Positions 46,516 through 60,367 are shown, counted from the stretch's first letter. The stretch is 64,000 nucleotides of DNA from Monomorium pharaonis (GCF_013373865.1 NC_050471.1:19587047-19651046), one strand, 5' to 3'. Made by a program: numbers and translations. The notes: generated by a model not told the origin, from the sequence alone.

Positions 46516-47955
46516 CAGATGTCTTTGAATTAATTAATTAATTAACTAATTAATTAATTAGTTATTAATTAATTAATTAATTAATTAAACCTTGTATTAT
46601 GTATATATCGAGAACGGTTGAAGATACGAACTTGGGATAAGCATTAATATTATCAGAGGTCTTTGAATTAATTAATTAATTAATTAATTAAACCTTGTAA
46701 CGTGTATATCTCGAGAACGGTTGGAGATACAAACTTGGGATAAGTACTAGTATTATCAAATGTCTTCGAATTAATTAATTAATTAATTAAACCTTGTATT
46801 ATGTATATCTCGAGAACGGTTGGAGATACAAACTTGGGATAAGCACTAGTATTATCAGATGTTTTCGGATTAATTAATTAATTAATTAAATTTAAAAACA
46901 TGCAAATCTCGAGAACAGTTGGAAATGCGAACTTAAGATAAGCAGTGGTATTATCGGAATACTTTAGAGACTTTATGCTTATCTATAATTAATTAATTAA
47001 TTAATTAATTAAACCTTGTAGCATGTGTATCTCGTGAACGGTTAGAGATACGAACTTGGGATAAGCACTAGTATTATCAAATTCCTTTAAATTAATTAAT
47101 TAAATTAATTAATTAAACCTTGTATTATGTATATCTCGAGAACGGTTGGAGATACGCATTTGAGATAAGCACTAGTATTATCAAATGTTTTCGGATTAAT
47201 TAATTAATTAAAATTTAATTAATTATTAATTAATTAATTAAATTTTAAAACATGCAAATCTCGAGAACGGTTAGAGATGCGAACTTGGGATAAGCAGTAG
47301 TATCATCGGAACAATTTAGAGAGTCAAAGCTTATCTATAATTAATTAATTAATTAATTAATTAATTAAACCTTGTAGCATGTGTATCTCGAGAACGGTTA
47401 GAGATACGAACTTGGGATAAGCCCTAATATTATCAGATGTCTTTGCATTAATTAATTAAATAATTAATTATATAATTAATTAATTAAATCTTATACCATG
47501 TATATCTCGAGAACGGTTGGAGATACGAACTTGGAATTAGCACTAGTATTATTAGATGTCTTCGGATTAATTACTTAATTAAAATTTAATTAATTATTAA
47601 TTAATTAATTAAATTTCAAAGCATGCAAATCTCGAGAACGATTGGGGATACGAACTTGGGATAAGCACTAGTATTAACAGATGTCTTCAAAGTAATTAAT
47701 TAATTAATTGAATAATTAATTAATTAAAGCTTGTATCATGTATATATCAAGAACGGTTGAAGATACGACCTTGGAATAAGCACTAGTATTATCAGACGTT
47801 TTCGGATTAATTACATAATTTAATTAATTATTAAGTAATTAATTAAATTTATAAAATGCAAATCTCGAGAATGGTTGAAGATACGAACTTGGAATTAGCA
47901 CTAGTATTATTAGATGTCTTTGGAATAATTAGTTAATTAAAATTTAATTAATTAA
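46516..47955. repeat. tandem array of about 12 units of 95-125 bp
   Basis: Each unit has ATCTCGAGAACGGTTGGAGA, TACGAACTTGGGATAAGCAC, TAGTATTATCAGATGTCTT and a variable run of ATTAATTA. The conserved 70-base core and the variable AT spacer alternate regularly. Two unit subtypes are seen: one starts ACCTTGTATTATGTATAT, the other AAACATGCAA. Confidence 0.9.
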
Positions 47956-49024
47956 TGTTTTGTTTAAATATGTCGTAGTAAGTTAATCATAGTTTCATGG
48001 ATTTAAGTTGCCTAACACTACAAAATATATAATATCCGCATAAAATTCTTTAAAAAAAGGTAAAGAAAAGACGGCAAATGTATGTGCGTGCGTGCGTGCA
48101 TGTGTGTCTTTAAGGTTTTAATAATGCTTATGTTGGGATACATGAGTACAACCAATATGTCTGGGCAATTTTTATGTGACAGAATATTCGACTTCAATTG
48201 CATTGCATTATTTGATGTCTAAAAGAAATGTTTATTAGGTTATTTATAATAAAAGAGTGAGAGAATGTTAGGTCGTATATTCCGCGTGTCGCAACAAAAA
48301 TAAACAATGATACGCATACATACAAGTAGACATTTTCAATATGGAAGAGAAAGATAATATACATAATTTTAATACATATACGCAAGCGGATAGAAATGAT
48401 AGACATACTAACTGTACTAATTCGGATACGTAATTTTTTTCAATGTGGAAGCATGTGAAAAAGGAAATATCAATCTGAAATAATGCAGTTAATATGTCTA
48501 GGCATTTCTATTTGCTTGAGTATGTGAGAGAATATTAAACTTTTTGTCGCGTAATTTAGTTTGTTAAAAACCTAATATTATAAGCAATAAAATAAACTTG
48601 AGAAAATGTTAATTTTCGTATTGTCGCAACAAAAAGAAACAACGTTATATATATATATATACATATACAAGCGGATAAAAATATTTAGACATACTGACTA
48701 TATACTATTGCAGAGTATCTTTTTCAAGCATGTGAAAAACAGATATACTGCGAATAATATAGTTAGTAAGTTTATGCTCCGTTTATATATGTGTATTAGA
48801 CCTTATACGCATCGCATTATTTATAAAAATAATTGATAATTAATGAAATAAACATGTGAATATTACAGATAAAGAATAAAACCAATATAACTTTATGTTT
48901 TGTTATTTTAATTAAATCTGAGTCTCAATCTTTAATTAGATATAGACTTTAAAATTGTCTTGAAGACCTTCATATATATTATAAAAAGAAATGAGATATC
49001 TGGTACTACAAAATAAGTGATATC
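47956..49024. other. AT-rich; two diverged copies of a 340-bp segment
   Basis: Around 48260-48430 and 48600-48730 the phrases GTCGCAACAAAAA, ACGCATACATACAAG/ACATATACAAGCGG and AGACATACTAACTG recur at the same spacing. 48010-48080 also resembles the left arm of the foldback element at 49025. No gene. Confidence 0.5.
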
Positions 49025-49483
49025 CCAACAAAATTACTTTTTTTAAAAAGGGTATAAAAAAGCGCCAAGTATACGTGTGCATGAAACGCCCTCAAAAATT
49101 TATTTTTGTACAAAATAATTTTTATTTAGCATTACAAATGTGCACTACAAAAGAAATTTTAATAAAATTGTCTTTTCCCCCAAAAAGAACAAAAAGTTTA
49201 TTTTCTTTACAAAAATTATGATATGAAGAAAACGCGCCAACTATGAAAATGGATGTTCATAGTTAACGCATTTTCTTCATATCACAACGAACTAAAACAT
49301 CCACTTTTACAAATAATTATTTGTTCAAATAAATGCCAGCTCTCTTTCTTTTTCTTTTGTGCGTGCATCTGAATGTGTGAGTGTGTGCTTGCGTTCGTGC
49401 GCGCATGTGCGTGTATGTGTGTTAGTATATAATTTTGTTTGTAAGAAAGCTATTTTTAATATCTCAGTTTCTTATACGTTCGA

Positions 49484-49548
<65 letters not shown>

Positions 49549-50016
49549 GCGTGCGCGTGTATAATGTTACACGTATATAATGCCATTACGATTTTTATTG
49601 TAAGAAATTGTAGTTTCAAGTAATTATTATTTTATTATGCAAGTTATAAGGAAGCTCTTTTGTATTAAAGTAAATTATTCGGTTTAGCGGCGCTAAGTTT
49701 TTGTAATAAAATTTGTATTAAAATATTTATTTGTAATATTTGAACAAATAATTATTTGTAAAAGTGGATGTTTTAGTTTGTATGAACATCCATTTTCATA
49801 GTTGGCGCATTTTCTTCATATCATAATTTTTGTAGAGAAAATGAACTTTTTGTTCTTTTTGGGGGAAAAGACAATTTTATTAAAATTTCCTTTGTAGTGC
49901 ACATTTGTAATGCCAAATAAAAATTATTTTGTACAAAAATAGATTTTTGAGGGCGTTTCATGCGCGCGTATACTTGGCGCTTTTTTATACCTTTTTTAAA
50001 AAAGGTAATTTTGGGA
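49025..50016. mobile_element. foldback element with about 290-bp arms
   Basis: The left arm 49025-49335 and the right arm 49738-50016 are inverted copies; both contain AAGCGCCAAGTATAC, GAAACGCCCTCAAAAAT, GTGCACTACAAAG and AACATCCACTTTTACAAATA or their complements. The left arm also contains a smaller palindrome, GATATGAAGAAAACGCG against CGCATTTTCTTCATATC. The loop holds a (CT)n run at 49487-49546. No coding. Confidence 0.88.
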
Positions 50017-51937
50017 TTATTATTACACCGCTTTATATGTATAAATTAAACATTAATATTTGTGAACAAAATAAATATTTGTAAAACTTATGTTTCTTAT
50101 TTTTTCTTTATTTCATGTACCTTTTTCTTTAGTAAAAATATTGCAAGCGAGCAAGCAATGACTGAGAGCAAGAGTGCGTAAAAGTGGCGGCGTACGGATG
50201 GGAGCAAGAGCGAATGAGAATACGTACGGAATGTGTGGGAGAGAGAGCGCACGCAATAAGTGAGAGTGAGAACGTGTAAAAATGGAGGCGTACAGTTGGG
50301 GTCAAGAAAACGCGAGTCCAAGAGCGAACTTATGAAAGAATATAGAGGGTAGAGGCAATCATAAATGAAACATTAATACAGTTTTTCCGGTATATTTTTT
50401 CAACATATTTTTTTAATACAATTTTTACGTAAATATTTTTACAACATTTCTAAATCATTATCGATTAAGAGCGTCATCCCAAATAAGATCCCACACATCT
50501 GCGATGCCGTATTTCCCACACGAATTATTTATCACATCGTGTGACGGTTCGCCTTTCCCGAACGTCTCGGATAGGCTCGCCGGGTATCAGGATTTATGTG
50601 TCAAGTGTTTATGGGTCATCACGAGGTTAGTTTGCATAGGAACTTCGAGGTGAAACATCATCGGCGGCGGTTAGATGGGTGACCAAACCCTAACCGTTTT
50701 TCCGATTATAGAAATTAAATAATGGATGAATACGTGTAACTAGGTTTGGGTGACCAGGTTTACACAAGATTATCGTAGAAATTAAGCGACATTAGATTTG
50801 TTAATTTAAGTATTTGCACAGAATAAGGACGAATTTTTAAAATTCTTTTTACTGGATTTGCTGTGATGGAATTAGATAAATATTGTTTTTCTTAATATTG
50901 TAACGAGCCGCCCGCCCGTCACCGAGTACCGCGGTAAGCACGCAGGGCCGTTACCCTCTACCTCGTGTGGGGTTCCTGCTCCTTACTTCTCTGTCCCTCT
51001 CGTAACAGTAAAATAAAAAATGGAGAGTACAAAACCCTCCACCGATCGAGAGAAGGCAGATATTCCCGATCAGCGAAGTGAGCTGATCGTACGTCTAGGC
51101 GGACTGAGCCTGGCCTCCTAGAGTGCAAACTGAGTACCGAACCTAACCTGCGAACCTTACATGACACGTATTGAGTGTCTTTCCGAGTCGCAGACTGAGC
51201 GATGACACCACCGACAAGCTCCTCGTTCCGACCACGGAGTGAGTGGTCCCGCACCACCGCTAGGGATCCCGGATTGAAGAGACCGGCGCCACGAAGATCA
51301 TTCTCGCGAGATGATTTTCTTCTTCTTCTTTAGATTCCCCAGATGGATTTCCGACTCATGTATGAGTCACAGTATCACGGTTTAGCCTGGTCAACGACCT
51401 TTGGCAGACTCTTGGGGAAGATGAATCTGCTAGATGTGGGATGATCGTTGACCGCGTACGGAACAGCTAATCGACCACGAACAGCTAATTCCGCCGAGAC
51501 ACGCGCTCCACTGCTCATCACGCCGCGAACACCGCGCAGACGCGCACCGTCGCGACTAATTCGAATGCCGCGACCGACCGATGCGACCAATGTGGATGCC
51601 GCGCCGCACCGCGCAGCCGCAACCGTAACGCCGCGACCGACACGAGCGTCGCCTTGCTCCGCGCAGTCGTAACTGCATCACCACGAGTACCGCATATGCC
51701 GAGACCGACCGCTGCCGCCAATTGGCGTGCCGACCGACCGACGCACGGACCGTGCTCTCCGCCGCAACCAATCCGAGCACTGAGATACCACGTGCGCACG
51801 CGCACGTGCGACACACGTCGCCAACATTCGCTTCTCCTCGCATAGGGCAACTATACATATTAGCGTATGGTACCTTTACTACTGTTCAATAAATTGTTCG
51901 TTAGCCGGATATATAAAACTTGTTTCCTTATTCACGC
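50017..51937. other. no gene recognised; GC-rich 50890-51860
   Basis: 50100-50340 is GA-rich. 50890-51860 is GC-rich with overlapping open frames on both strands and no known motif. TGTAACGAGCCGCCCGCCCG at 50899 and a late AATAAA at 51889 could suit an LTR, but no second end was found. Confidence 0.35.
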
Positions 51938-52315
51938 GTGAGGCCCGATTGCGCACATAAGCGATTGGATACAGTAATATTTCTCGATTGGACAGTCTCG
52001 TTTGGACACGGACTCGATTGGACACAGACCCAATTGGACACGGACTCGATTGGACACAGACTCGATTGCACACGGACCCGATTGCGCACCGACCCGATTC
52101 CACACGATCCGTTTGCACACGGACCCGATTGGACACGGATCCGATTGGACACCATCCCGATCGGACACAGTTTCGATTGCACACGGACCCGATTGCGCAC
52201 CGACCCGTTTGTACACGACCAGTTTGCACACGGACCCGATTGCGCACCGATCCATTTGCACATGGACCCGATTGCGCACCGACCCGTTTGCACACGGTAC
52301 GATTCCGCATCGCAG
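51938..52315 (-). repeat. 15-bp minisatellite array, minus-oriented
   Basis: Units such as GATTGGACACGGACTC and CGATTGCGCACCGACC. The left edge (CCCGATTGCGCACATAAGCG, then AGTAATATTTCTCG) and the right edge (CACGGTACGATTCCGCATCG) are the reverse complements of the right and left edges of the array at 55735-56195. It is a full-length inverted copy. Confidence 0.92.
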
Positions 52316-52593
52316 AATAATGCAAAAACAACTTAGATAGCACAAAAAATTTAGCATAAGTTTTCATAAATATTTTACGAATATATTTTTATAATATATT
52401 TTTTACAAGTTATATAATTATCATTTTTCATAAACCATTTAGGAATAATACAAAAATTATTATTAACAATATATAAAATATATTTTTAAAATGTACTGAA
52501 AAATATTTATGGTATATAAACTTGAAATATTTTTTATATTTTTGGATTATAATAGCATAAATATTTATTTTTAATATTTTCATAAATATTTAT

Positions 52594-54809
52594 TTTATAT
52601 ATATAAATCGCGATGTTTGTATGTCCGTAACTCCTCGGACTGCTTCGTCATTTGTGGTCTGATCTTAACGCCACTAGTGTCAAAATTTAGTAAATTTTTC
52701 GGAGACTGCTACCATGGGCTCGAATTTTTCTAAAACAAATTGTTTCAAAAATGATGGGCAAAAATATGCGTTTTTTTTACTAAAGTTTGTATTGTCGCGA
52801 ACTTCTCCGTCATTTATGGTCTGATCCTCTTCAACTGGTTCCTCTGCAACTGGTCTCAAAATTTCGCATTTTTTCCGTGATGGCTACTATAGATTCGAAT
52901 TTTTCAAAAACTGGGTGTTTCAAAAATGATAGGCTAAAATATACGTATGAATGATTGAAGTCTGTATGCCCGCGAACTACTCCGTCATTTGTGGTCTTAC
53001 TCTAATGCAAGAGATCTTATTTTATTTCAAATTTCACAAGGATTGCTGCTATGGGTTTGGTTCTTCAAAATACAGGTTTTTTTTTAATTATTTATATATT
53101 GATTAGTAACGAATAAGCGTGTGTCTGTATAACCGCGAACAACATCGTCATTTGTAGCCCGAATCTCTTGCAAATGGTTTCATTTTATTCCAAATTTAAC
53201 GAGTAAGGCTGTTATGGGATTGGATTTTCCATATACAAGGTGTTTCATTTAAGGACTTACATTTTTTAAAGTCACGCCAAACATTTATGAAACAATCTGT
53301 ATATGGAAATGAATAAATAAATAATCAATGTAAAAAAGTGTTATTTACATATATAGGGTTTTTCAGAAATTTATATATATAAGTTTAGTTGTCTGTATGT
53401 CTGTATGTCCGCGATAATTTTCGTCATTTGATGTCCGAACCTCATGCAATTGGTCTCATTTTGTTTTAAATTTCTTCCGGATTAAAATTAGGGGTTTGTT
53501 TTTTACATAAATAGAGTTTTTCCGAAATTTTCTTTATATAGATTAAGTAACGAATATGCGTTTATCTGTATGACCGCGAATCACACCGTCATTTGTGGCC
53601 CGAACCATTTGCAAATGGTCTTGTTTTATTCCAAATTTTTTTAGGATGGCAGCCATGGGTTTGGATTTTCCGTATACTCTAGGGTGTTTCATAAATGAAT
53701 GGCATAACTTTATGAAATGTAGGTCCTAAAAATGAAACAACCTGTATATTGATACGAATCGAATTTTTATTATAGAGAAAGTTTTATAACATGATCTTTA
53801 TTATGAAAAGTTTTGTGAAAACATGTATTGGATAAGATCACGTTTGAGTTCGGCACCTGATGTAAACGGCACAACAAAAGACTGTGTATTATACGATATG
53901 CAAATAATCTCATTTTATTCTAAAATAATCGAGGATGGTTGCCATGAGTTTGGATTTTCCATATACAGAGTGTTTCATAAATGATTGGCGTAAATTTAAG
54001 AAATGTAGGTCCTTAAATGAAATCCTTACATAACATGATTTTCATTATGAAAAGTTTGGTAAAAACATGTATAGGACAAGATCACGCTTGAGTACGACAT
54101 GATGTACTGATGTAAACTGGCATCACTAATGTATTATACGATAAGTACGCATGTTTGTTAGTTTGTATTTTCGCGAACTACTCACACGGACGTGTATTTT
54201 TGATCAAAAAATATAAAATTTGAATATCAAAAGCAAATGGATGGACATAGAAATGATTAGGTTTACATTTTAGTGTTATATAAATAGATAAAAGATTTAA
54301 AAACAATTAATTATGCATACATACACAAGCGCGATTTAATGGTGATTAGAGTTGAAAATTTAAATCTTCAGAGGAAGTCTATTCATTCGTATTCTGTGAC
54401 AATTGCTTAATTGAAAAATGAAAAGAGTTATAAATTCGTGAATAAATGAATAAATCAGTTTAAATATAAATTGATAGTATCATATATTGCATGTTATTTT
54501 GAAAGATTAAAAATAGCTTATTATAATAAATAAATTTAAGATTTAAAAGAAAATTCAGAGGATTTAACTAGAATGGTAGAGAGTAATTAATGTTAAAAAA
54601 AAAACATTTCGACAATGTATAAAGCGGTATTTCAAAATACAGGTTATTTCAAAGAATTTTTTAACAAAGTAACTGCCATCATTTCAGAAACACCCTGTAT
54701 ATTTGTGCGAGTTTTTGGGTCCAACAGACATACAGACGCGGTACTTATATTTGTGCGTGTGTAAAGTAAAAGATTTTAAGCCCGCGCGAAGCGCGGGCAA
54801 AAAAGCTAG
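52594..54809 (+). mobile_element. non-autonomous Helitron, 2.2 kb
   Basis: The 3' end is a stem-loop GCCCGCGC-GAA-GCGCGGGC (54780-54798) followed eleven bases later by CTAG, as in Helitrons. The 5' end TTTATATATATAAATCGCGA at 52594 matches TCTATATATATAAGTCGCGA of the neighbouring copy, with the first C changed. The interior is seven or eight diverged units of 170-270 bp carrying CCGCGAACTACTCCGTCATT and a GTGTTTCA box. No Rep/helicase frame exists. Confidence 0.85.
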
Positions 54810-55230
54810 TCTATATATATAAGTCGCGATGTATGTATGTCCGTAACTCCTCGGACTGCTTCGTCATTTGTGGTCCGATCTTAACGCCACTGGTGTCAAA
54901 ATTTAGCAAATTTTCCGGAGACTGCTACCATGGGGTCGAATTTTTCACACGTTGTTTCAAAAATGATGGGCAAAAATATACGTTTTTTTGACTAAAGTCT
55001 GTATTCCAATAAATTCCTCCGTCATTTGTGGTCCGATCCTCTTGCAACTGGTCTCAAAATTTAGCATTTTTTTAGGGGATGGCGCATATGGACTCCGATT
55101 TTTTAAAAACAAGGTGTTTCAAAAATTATAGGCTTCAATATACGTATAAATGACTGAAGTCTGTTTGCCCGCGAACTACACCGTCATTTGAGGGCCGATC
55201 TTCTTGCAATTTGTCTAATATCCGGTGGTC
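54810..55230 (+). mobile_element. second Helitron copy, 5' part only
   Basis: Starts TCTATATATATAAGTCGCGA immediately after the CTAG of the first copy and follows its first three units closely (GTAACTCCTCGGACTGCTTC). Similarity stops near 55215-55230; no 3' hairpin follows. Confidence 0.8.
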
Positions 55231-55264
55231 AAATTTTACGTGTACATATAACTGGTTTACATTT

Positions 55265-55430
55265 TTAACAAAATTTCTTTTGTGTCCAAATGCACAGTGT
55301 GCAAATGCACCGTATGCAAATGCACCGTGACCAATTGAACCGTACGCAAAATATCGTGTCCAAAAGCACCGTGTCTAAATGCACCGTGTCCATTTAAACC
55401 GTGTGCAAGTGCACCGCTCCCATTTTTTAT
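55265..55430 (+). repeat. 15-bp minisatellite array, CAAATGCACCGTGT variant
   Basis: About ten units, such as GTGTGCAAATGCACC, ending in CCGTGTGCAAGTGCACCGCT, the block that opens the locus at 20687. Confidence 0.85.
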
Positions 55431-55526
55431 ACCTAGCAAATTCGGACATAAAAATATTTATTATATGTATTTTTCTTTCAGTACAAAATATTTATTATAT
55501 GTATTTTTTTTTCTCATACATGTTTT

Positions 55527-55720
<194 letters not shown>

Positions 55721-55734
55721 GCTAACCCATGTAT

Positions 55735-56195
55735 TATCCGCAATGCGGAATCGTATCGTGTGCAATCGGGTCCGTGTGCAAACGGGTCGGTGCGCAATCG
55801 GATCCGTGTGCACTCGAGTCCGTGTGCAATTAGGTCGGTATGCAATCGGGTCCGTGTCCAATCGGGTCGTGTGTAATCGGGTCAGTGCGCAATCGGGTCC
55901 GTGTGCAAACGGTTCGGTGTGTAATCGGGTCCGTGTGCAAACAGGTCGTGTACAATCGAATCGGTGCGCAATCGGGTCCGTGTGCAAACGGATCGGTGCG
56001 CAATCGAGTCCATGTGCAATCGGGTCAGTGTGCAATCGGATCCGTGTGCAATCGGGTACGTGTCCAATCGGGTCTGTGTCCAATCGAGTTCGTGTCCAAT
56101 CGGGACTGTGTCCGATCGGTACGATGTGCAATCGAGACTGTGTCCAATCGGGAAATACTACTGTGTCCAATTGCTTATGTGCGCAATCGGGACAG
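55735..56195 (+). repeat. 15-bp minisatellite array, plus-oriented
   Basis: About 30 units such as GTGTGCAATCGGGTCC. Opens with ATTATCCGCAATGCGGAATC (itself containing CCGCA/TGCGG) and closes with GGGAAATACTACTGTG and GCGCAATCGGGACAGTCC. Both borders recur at 51938-52315 in reverse, and the closing border at 7320-7375. Confidence 0.93.
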
Positions 56196-58119
56196 TCCCT
56201 TATTCATTGAGTCCACCGTCCGAACCCTGGATCCCGCGGCTATCCGCGGCAAATAATTTAAACGGAGATTCACGGTTACAATATGAATCCAATATTATTG
56301 AACCAATATTGGTGCGATATCATTAGTCCAATATTATTGAACCAATGTTGGATAAATAAAATGAAATATCCACTTTTCAATATTGGACTAATTTTTGAAA
56401 AACAATTTACATCTAATATATTTTTAATAATTTACCAATATTGCGTCAACATACATTACTACTAAAGTTTAATGCGATCGATTACTCAGTGACTTGAGAT
56501 AGTTTTTAAGATCGTCGATTTCAACAATAATTTGTAATCAAAATTAAAAAATTAAAATAACGGCCTTATATTCAAAGACGAATTTTGAATTTCAGAAATA
56601 ATTAAACAAAATTAAAGAGAAATACCCACGGTTTTTTTTAGTTTAGTGGTTACAAATTTATAGTAAAAATTTGAGTTTAACCATAATCTTACACCCAGGA
56701 TAGAATAAACCCCACGGGCACTTTTAGACTTACAAGAGAACCTCGCAAACCCGTAAATTCTGATTTTAATGAAACTTGGCATGAATGTAGAGGGGGTTAA
56801 TATATGAATTTAGAAATTTTTAGTTTATGCCCAAAAACGGTTTGAAGGGGTGAAACCATTTTTCGAAGTTGAGACATTTTTGCGGTTTTTCGATATATCT
56901 AACAAAACGTAAACAAAATATTAAAATATGTTTCATACAAAAGTTTTACAGCATAAATACCTCCATTTAACTACGCTATTTATTTTTCAAAAAAAAAATT
57001 TTTTTTTTAATAAGTAACATAGTTAAATAAAGGTATTTATACTGTAAAACTTTCGTATAAAACATTTTTTTATATTTTGTTTAATTTACGAGGTATATCG
57101 AAAAACTCGTTTGCTTTGTTTTCTTTTGTTGGTTACATATTTTTTTCACCGTTATTTGTTTTGTTAGTCGTCGCTCTGTACGGACGTAATTTGTGACATA
57201 TATTCCACTGACAAATAATTTGATGTGTAATGATTTCTATAACCTTTATAAGTTAACGCTCAAACTATAAGTTTGTACTTTATTTCTTTTTTTGTATTTT
57301 ATTCACGAGATTCTGTTAAGTTATCTGCATTATTCATTCTTTTCTTAGTTTTGACGCTATGTATGTTCACTGACTTATGTACTTGAAAAGGATTACAATC
57401 CAAATGGTTAAAACATCGTTTTAATTTTTAATAAATTATCTTGCCAGTTGGGTCGTCTGCTTATTGAGATGCCTATAAAATATCATTAAAATCGGAGGAG
57501 GGTTGGATATGGAAATTCAGCCCAATTGGTTTCCGAATTAACCTCATTTTCAACCGGTTTCCGAGTTAACGCCCTTTTCAATCGACTTCCAAGTTTACGC
57601 CTTTTTCAACCGGCTTCCGGGTTAACGCCCTTTTCAAACAGCTTCTGAGGTAACGCCCTTTTATTAAAAAATGATGATGTATATAAAGTAATTTTTTCTA
57701 TTTTTCTATTTTTTCAATAAAAAATAACGTTAAAAAGCCATTCAAAACTGTAATTCATCAAAATAGACAAAGATAAATGCTAAATGTACATGTAACTTTT
57801 TTTCCTAAAATTGACACATTTATACTGCAAAATAAATACCTTTTTTGCAACGGCCACTGTTGAGCTTATTTTTACGTCAAAGTACCACATTTCTAGAAAA
57901 GATTCCCGAAAGGATCATTAAAAAATGTTAAAATTAAAAATAATTATGAATTTTTTAGCAAAAGAAGTTATTTTTCGCATTTGCTTAGATTCATTAATTT
58001 TTTTCGCTTTTTTAAAATTTAATTGCCTCAAAATAACTTTTGGACATTATTTTTAAAAGTTTTAAGAATGTTATAAAATTTTTTTTAACCAAAATATTTG
58101 ATAATACAGGAGTAACAAC
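56196..58119. other. no gene; palindrome and short tandem repeats
   Basis: 56890-57115 is a hairpin: TAAACAAAATATTAAAATAT...GCATAAATACC is complementary to GGTATTTATACTGTAAAACT...ATATTTTG. 57530-57665 has four 31-bp units with GGTTTCCGAGTTAACGCCCT. A TCCAATATTATTGAACCAAT pair lies at 56288 and 56328. The remainder is AT-rich. Confidence 0.65.
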
Positions 58120-59988
58120 TGTTACGTCCAGCCTTATAGGATTTAACTCTTTATTCGGTAGGAAGGATATTTCAGGGAGAACAGGTAAGGCAGGGAAGAA
58201 CGTAACAAAACATATAGAATTCCCATAGGCACACTGATTAAGAGAGGGTAGGTGCTTCGGGTCGAACGCACTTTTTATGACTCAAAAATATAGGTCAACG
58301 TGCCGATAGGCCCGCTATAACTCGTTTCGAGTCGTACGTCCGTCGGTCCAAGTTTCGAGTCAACGAATTGAATCGCTTTAACTCGGGATCGGACCAGATG
58401 CAGTCTTTGTTCGGGATAGGCGAGGTCGTTATTAATTAAAATAAATGATAAAGTTTCACATAAAATTAACAAAAGTATTTATTCTAATAACAAATAAAAA
58501 TAAAAATAAAAGAAAATACAAATAAACGCTGAAGTCGTGGTTTGACAATTTGTAATAACGGTATAATCGAAATTAAAATGCATAGTGAGTATATATATAG
58601 TTGTACAAATATTAAATAAGTATGTGGTGGGCGGAGAAAAGGAAACAAGAGATTTTTTTTATTCTATAGTATTAACGGTAAACGCGAAGCAAAGAAATAG
58701 ACGAAGGGTTTATTAAATGGTTACATGGAGAAAACAGAAATGCTTGAAATTGTAAGAGGATAAAGAATAACGTAGGAGAGAGTGGCGGTGGAACATCTTC
58801 GGGTTTTAGAGAACTGATCTAGGAATAAGTAAGAGAAACAGGAGAAGCGGGACGTTTCGAGGATCACACGGGGGTTCCTCGAGATTGTGGCATGGTGTCG
58901 GGATATCTGAGGATCACACAAGGGTTCCTCAGGGTTGTGGTATGGTGACGGGATATCCTGAGATTCGCACACGGGAGCCTCAGGTTCGTGTAAGTGTGTG
59001 TGAACTTGAGATTCGCACACGGGAGCCTCAGGTTCGTGTGAGTGTGAGGGAATTATTTATAAATAATAGGAGGGTCTTAAAGAATTAAAACGGAAGGGAG
59101 TAGATGAGTAACGTAAAACAAAGAAAGAAATTGTGATTGTAGGACTTACTGGTTCTTGAATAAATTCGTTGGAATCGAAGGGATTTTTTGACCGGATGGA
59201 ACGGCACTAAAGTTTACTTGCGCACTGATTCTACATGATTACTAACTAACTAACTCTCTCATTAACTGAACTGACTAAAAACTCTAAACGTAACTGAACT
59301 CACAACTAACTACTCTCAACTAACTGATTATTACTGACTGATTTTCTTCAAGATTTGGTATTATATATATATAGTCTTACAGAGAGAGGATCCAGATGTA
59401 AGTGGTTTAAATATTCTAACTGGTAGGACTCTTTTTCAGGATTGTGTGGTGAGTGAATTCTAAGTTTTCTTATTGGAGAAATAGTTTTTCCTCTTTGCCC
59501 AATCATACGTTGAGTAATCTGTCGAAAGTTTCTCTGTTTCCTCCCACATTCTTTCAATTTTATCGAAGGGATCCGACCTATCGCGTAGGTTATCTTCCCT
59601 TTGGGTTTAAGAGATAAATAATTTTTTTTTTCTATCGTGTTAGACGTGCTACGGTATGGTTTGCAGATGGAGGAAACGGTTATTTATTTTATGCTTATGT
59701 TTAGATACTTTATTGCTCAATTTTTTGTGAGGAAACGTGAAACTTTGCTTGGATCCCATGTTTGTTTTTGAATTTCTCTCTTCAGAATTTATTATTTGTT
59801 GACTCAATATTCAAAAGGAGTCGGAATTATCAACTTGGTCGTTTCGTCCATCCATATTTGTCATTACGTTTCTAACAGACTAATCCTAGACGCATAAAAA
59901 ATTATCGGAGACCGTTGAAACGGAATTTCTTTTGTAAATTATTTGTTTTTCTGACAAAGGGAAATCGTGGAGTCTGCCAGACGTAACA
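58120..59988 (-). mobile_element. solo LTR, 1869 bp, copy B
   Basis: Same family as 15425-17274, inverted. The ends are TGTTACGTCC and GACGTAACA and CAAC is duplicated (58116-58119, 59989-59992). The TATA run lies at about 59358-59374. In the place of copy A's 45-bp repeats it has two other repeats: GAGGATCACACGGGGGTTCC (58859, 58911) and GAGATTCGCACACGGGAGCC (58960, 59007). It lies in the proposed large intron. Confidence 0.87.
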
Positions 59989-60204
59989 CAACCATTTAAA
60001 AAGGGTGAGGTGTATTTCATCCCTTGTGTAAGATATAAAATTATTTGATAGTGTGTAGGATTAGGGTTAACACAAATTTAAAATAGCGGATCAAATATGG
60101 CGGCCATGTAGAGAGACACATTTCTACTTCTTTAAAGATGATTCGAAAAAGCTAGAAAACATTAGTCACTATTGATAGATTCAAAATGGCGGACTGAACA
60201 TGGT

Positions 60205-60367
60205 GGACACGTATAGAGAAGCTTCAATTTTCCGTGTAGACTGAGGTTACGCATTCGAATTCAGCTTTTCTGATTTTGGGTATTTGTACCCAAAAAGCCA
60301 ACTTTATTTGACTTTTTATGTTGCGCCTCAGTCTGCACGAAAAATTGAAGTTTCTCTATACGTGTCC
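60205..60367. mobile_element. small palindromic MITE
   Basis: GGACACGTATAGAGAAGCTT and TTTCTCTATACGTGTCC, continued inwards by GACTGAGG/CCTCAGTC, make inverted arms of about 45 bp. TTTGGGTATTTGTACCCAAA sits in the loop as a second palindrome. Confidence 0.8.

Noticed and set aside
51448..51858. Ala/Arg-rich frames in a GC-rich segment
   Set aside because: Both strands are open because of base composition; nothing recognisable.
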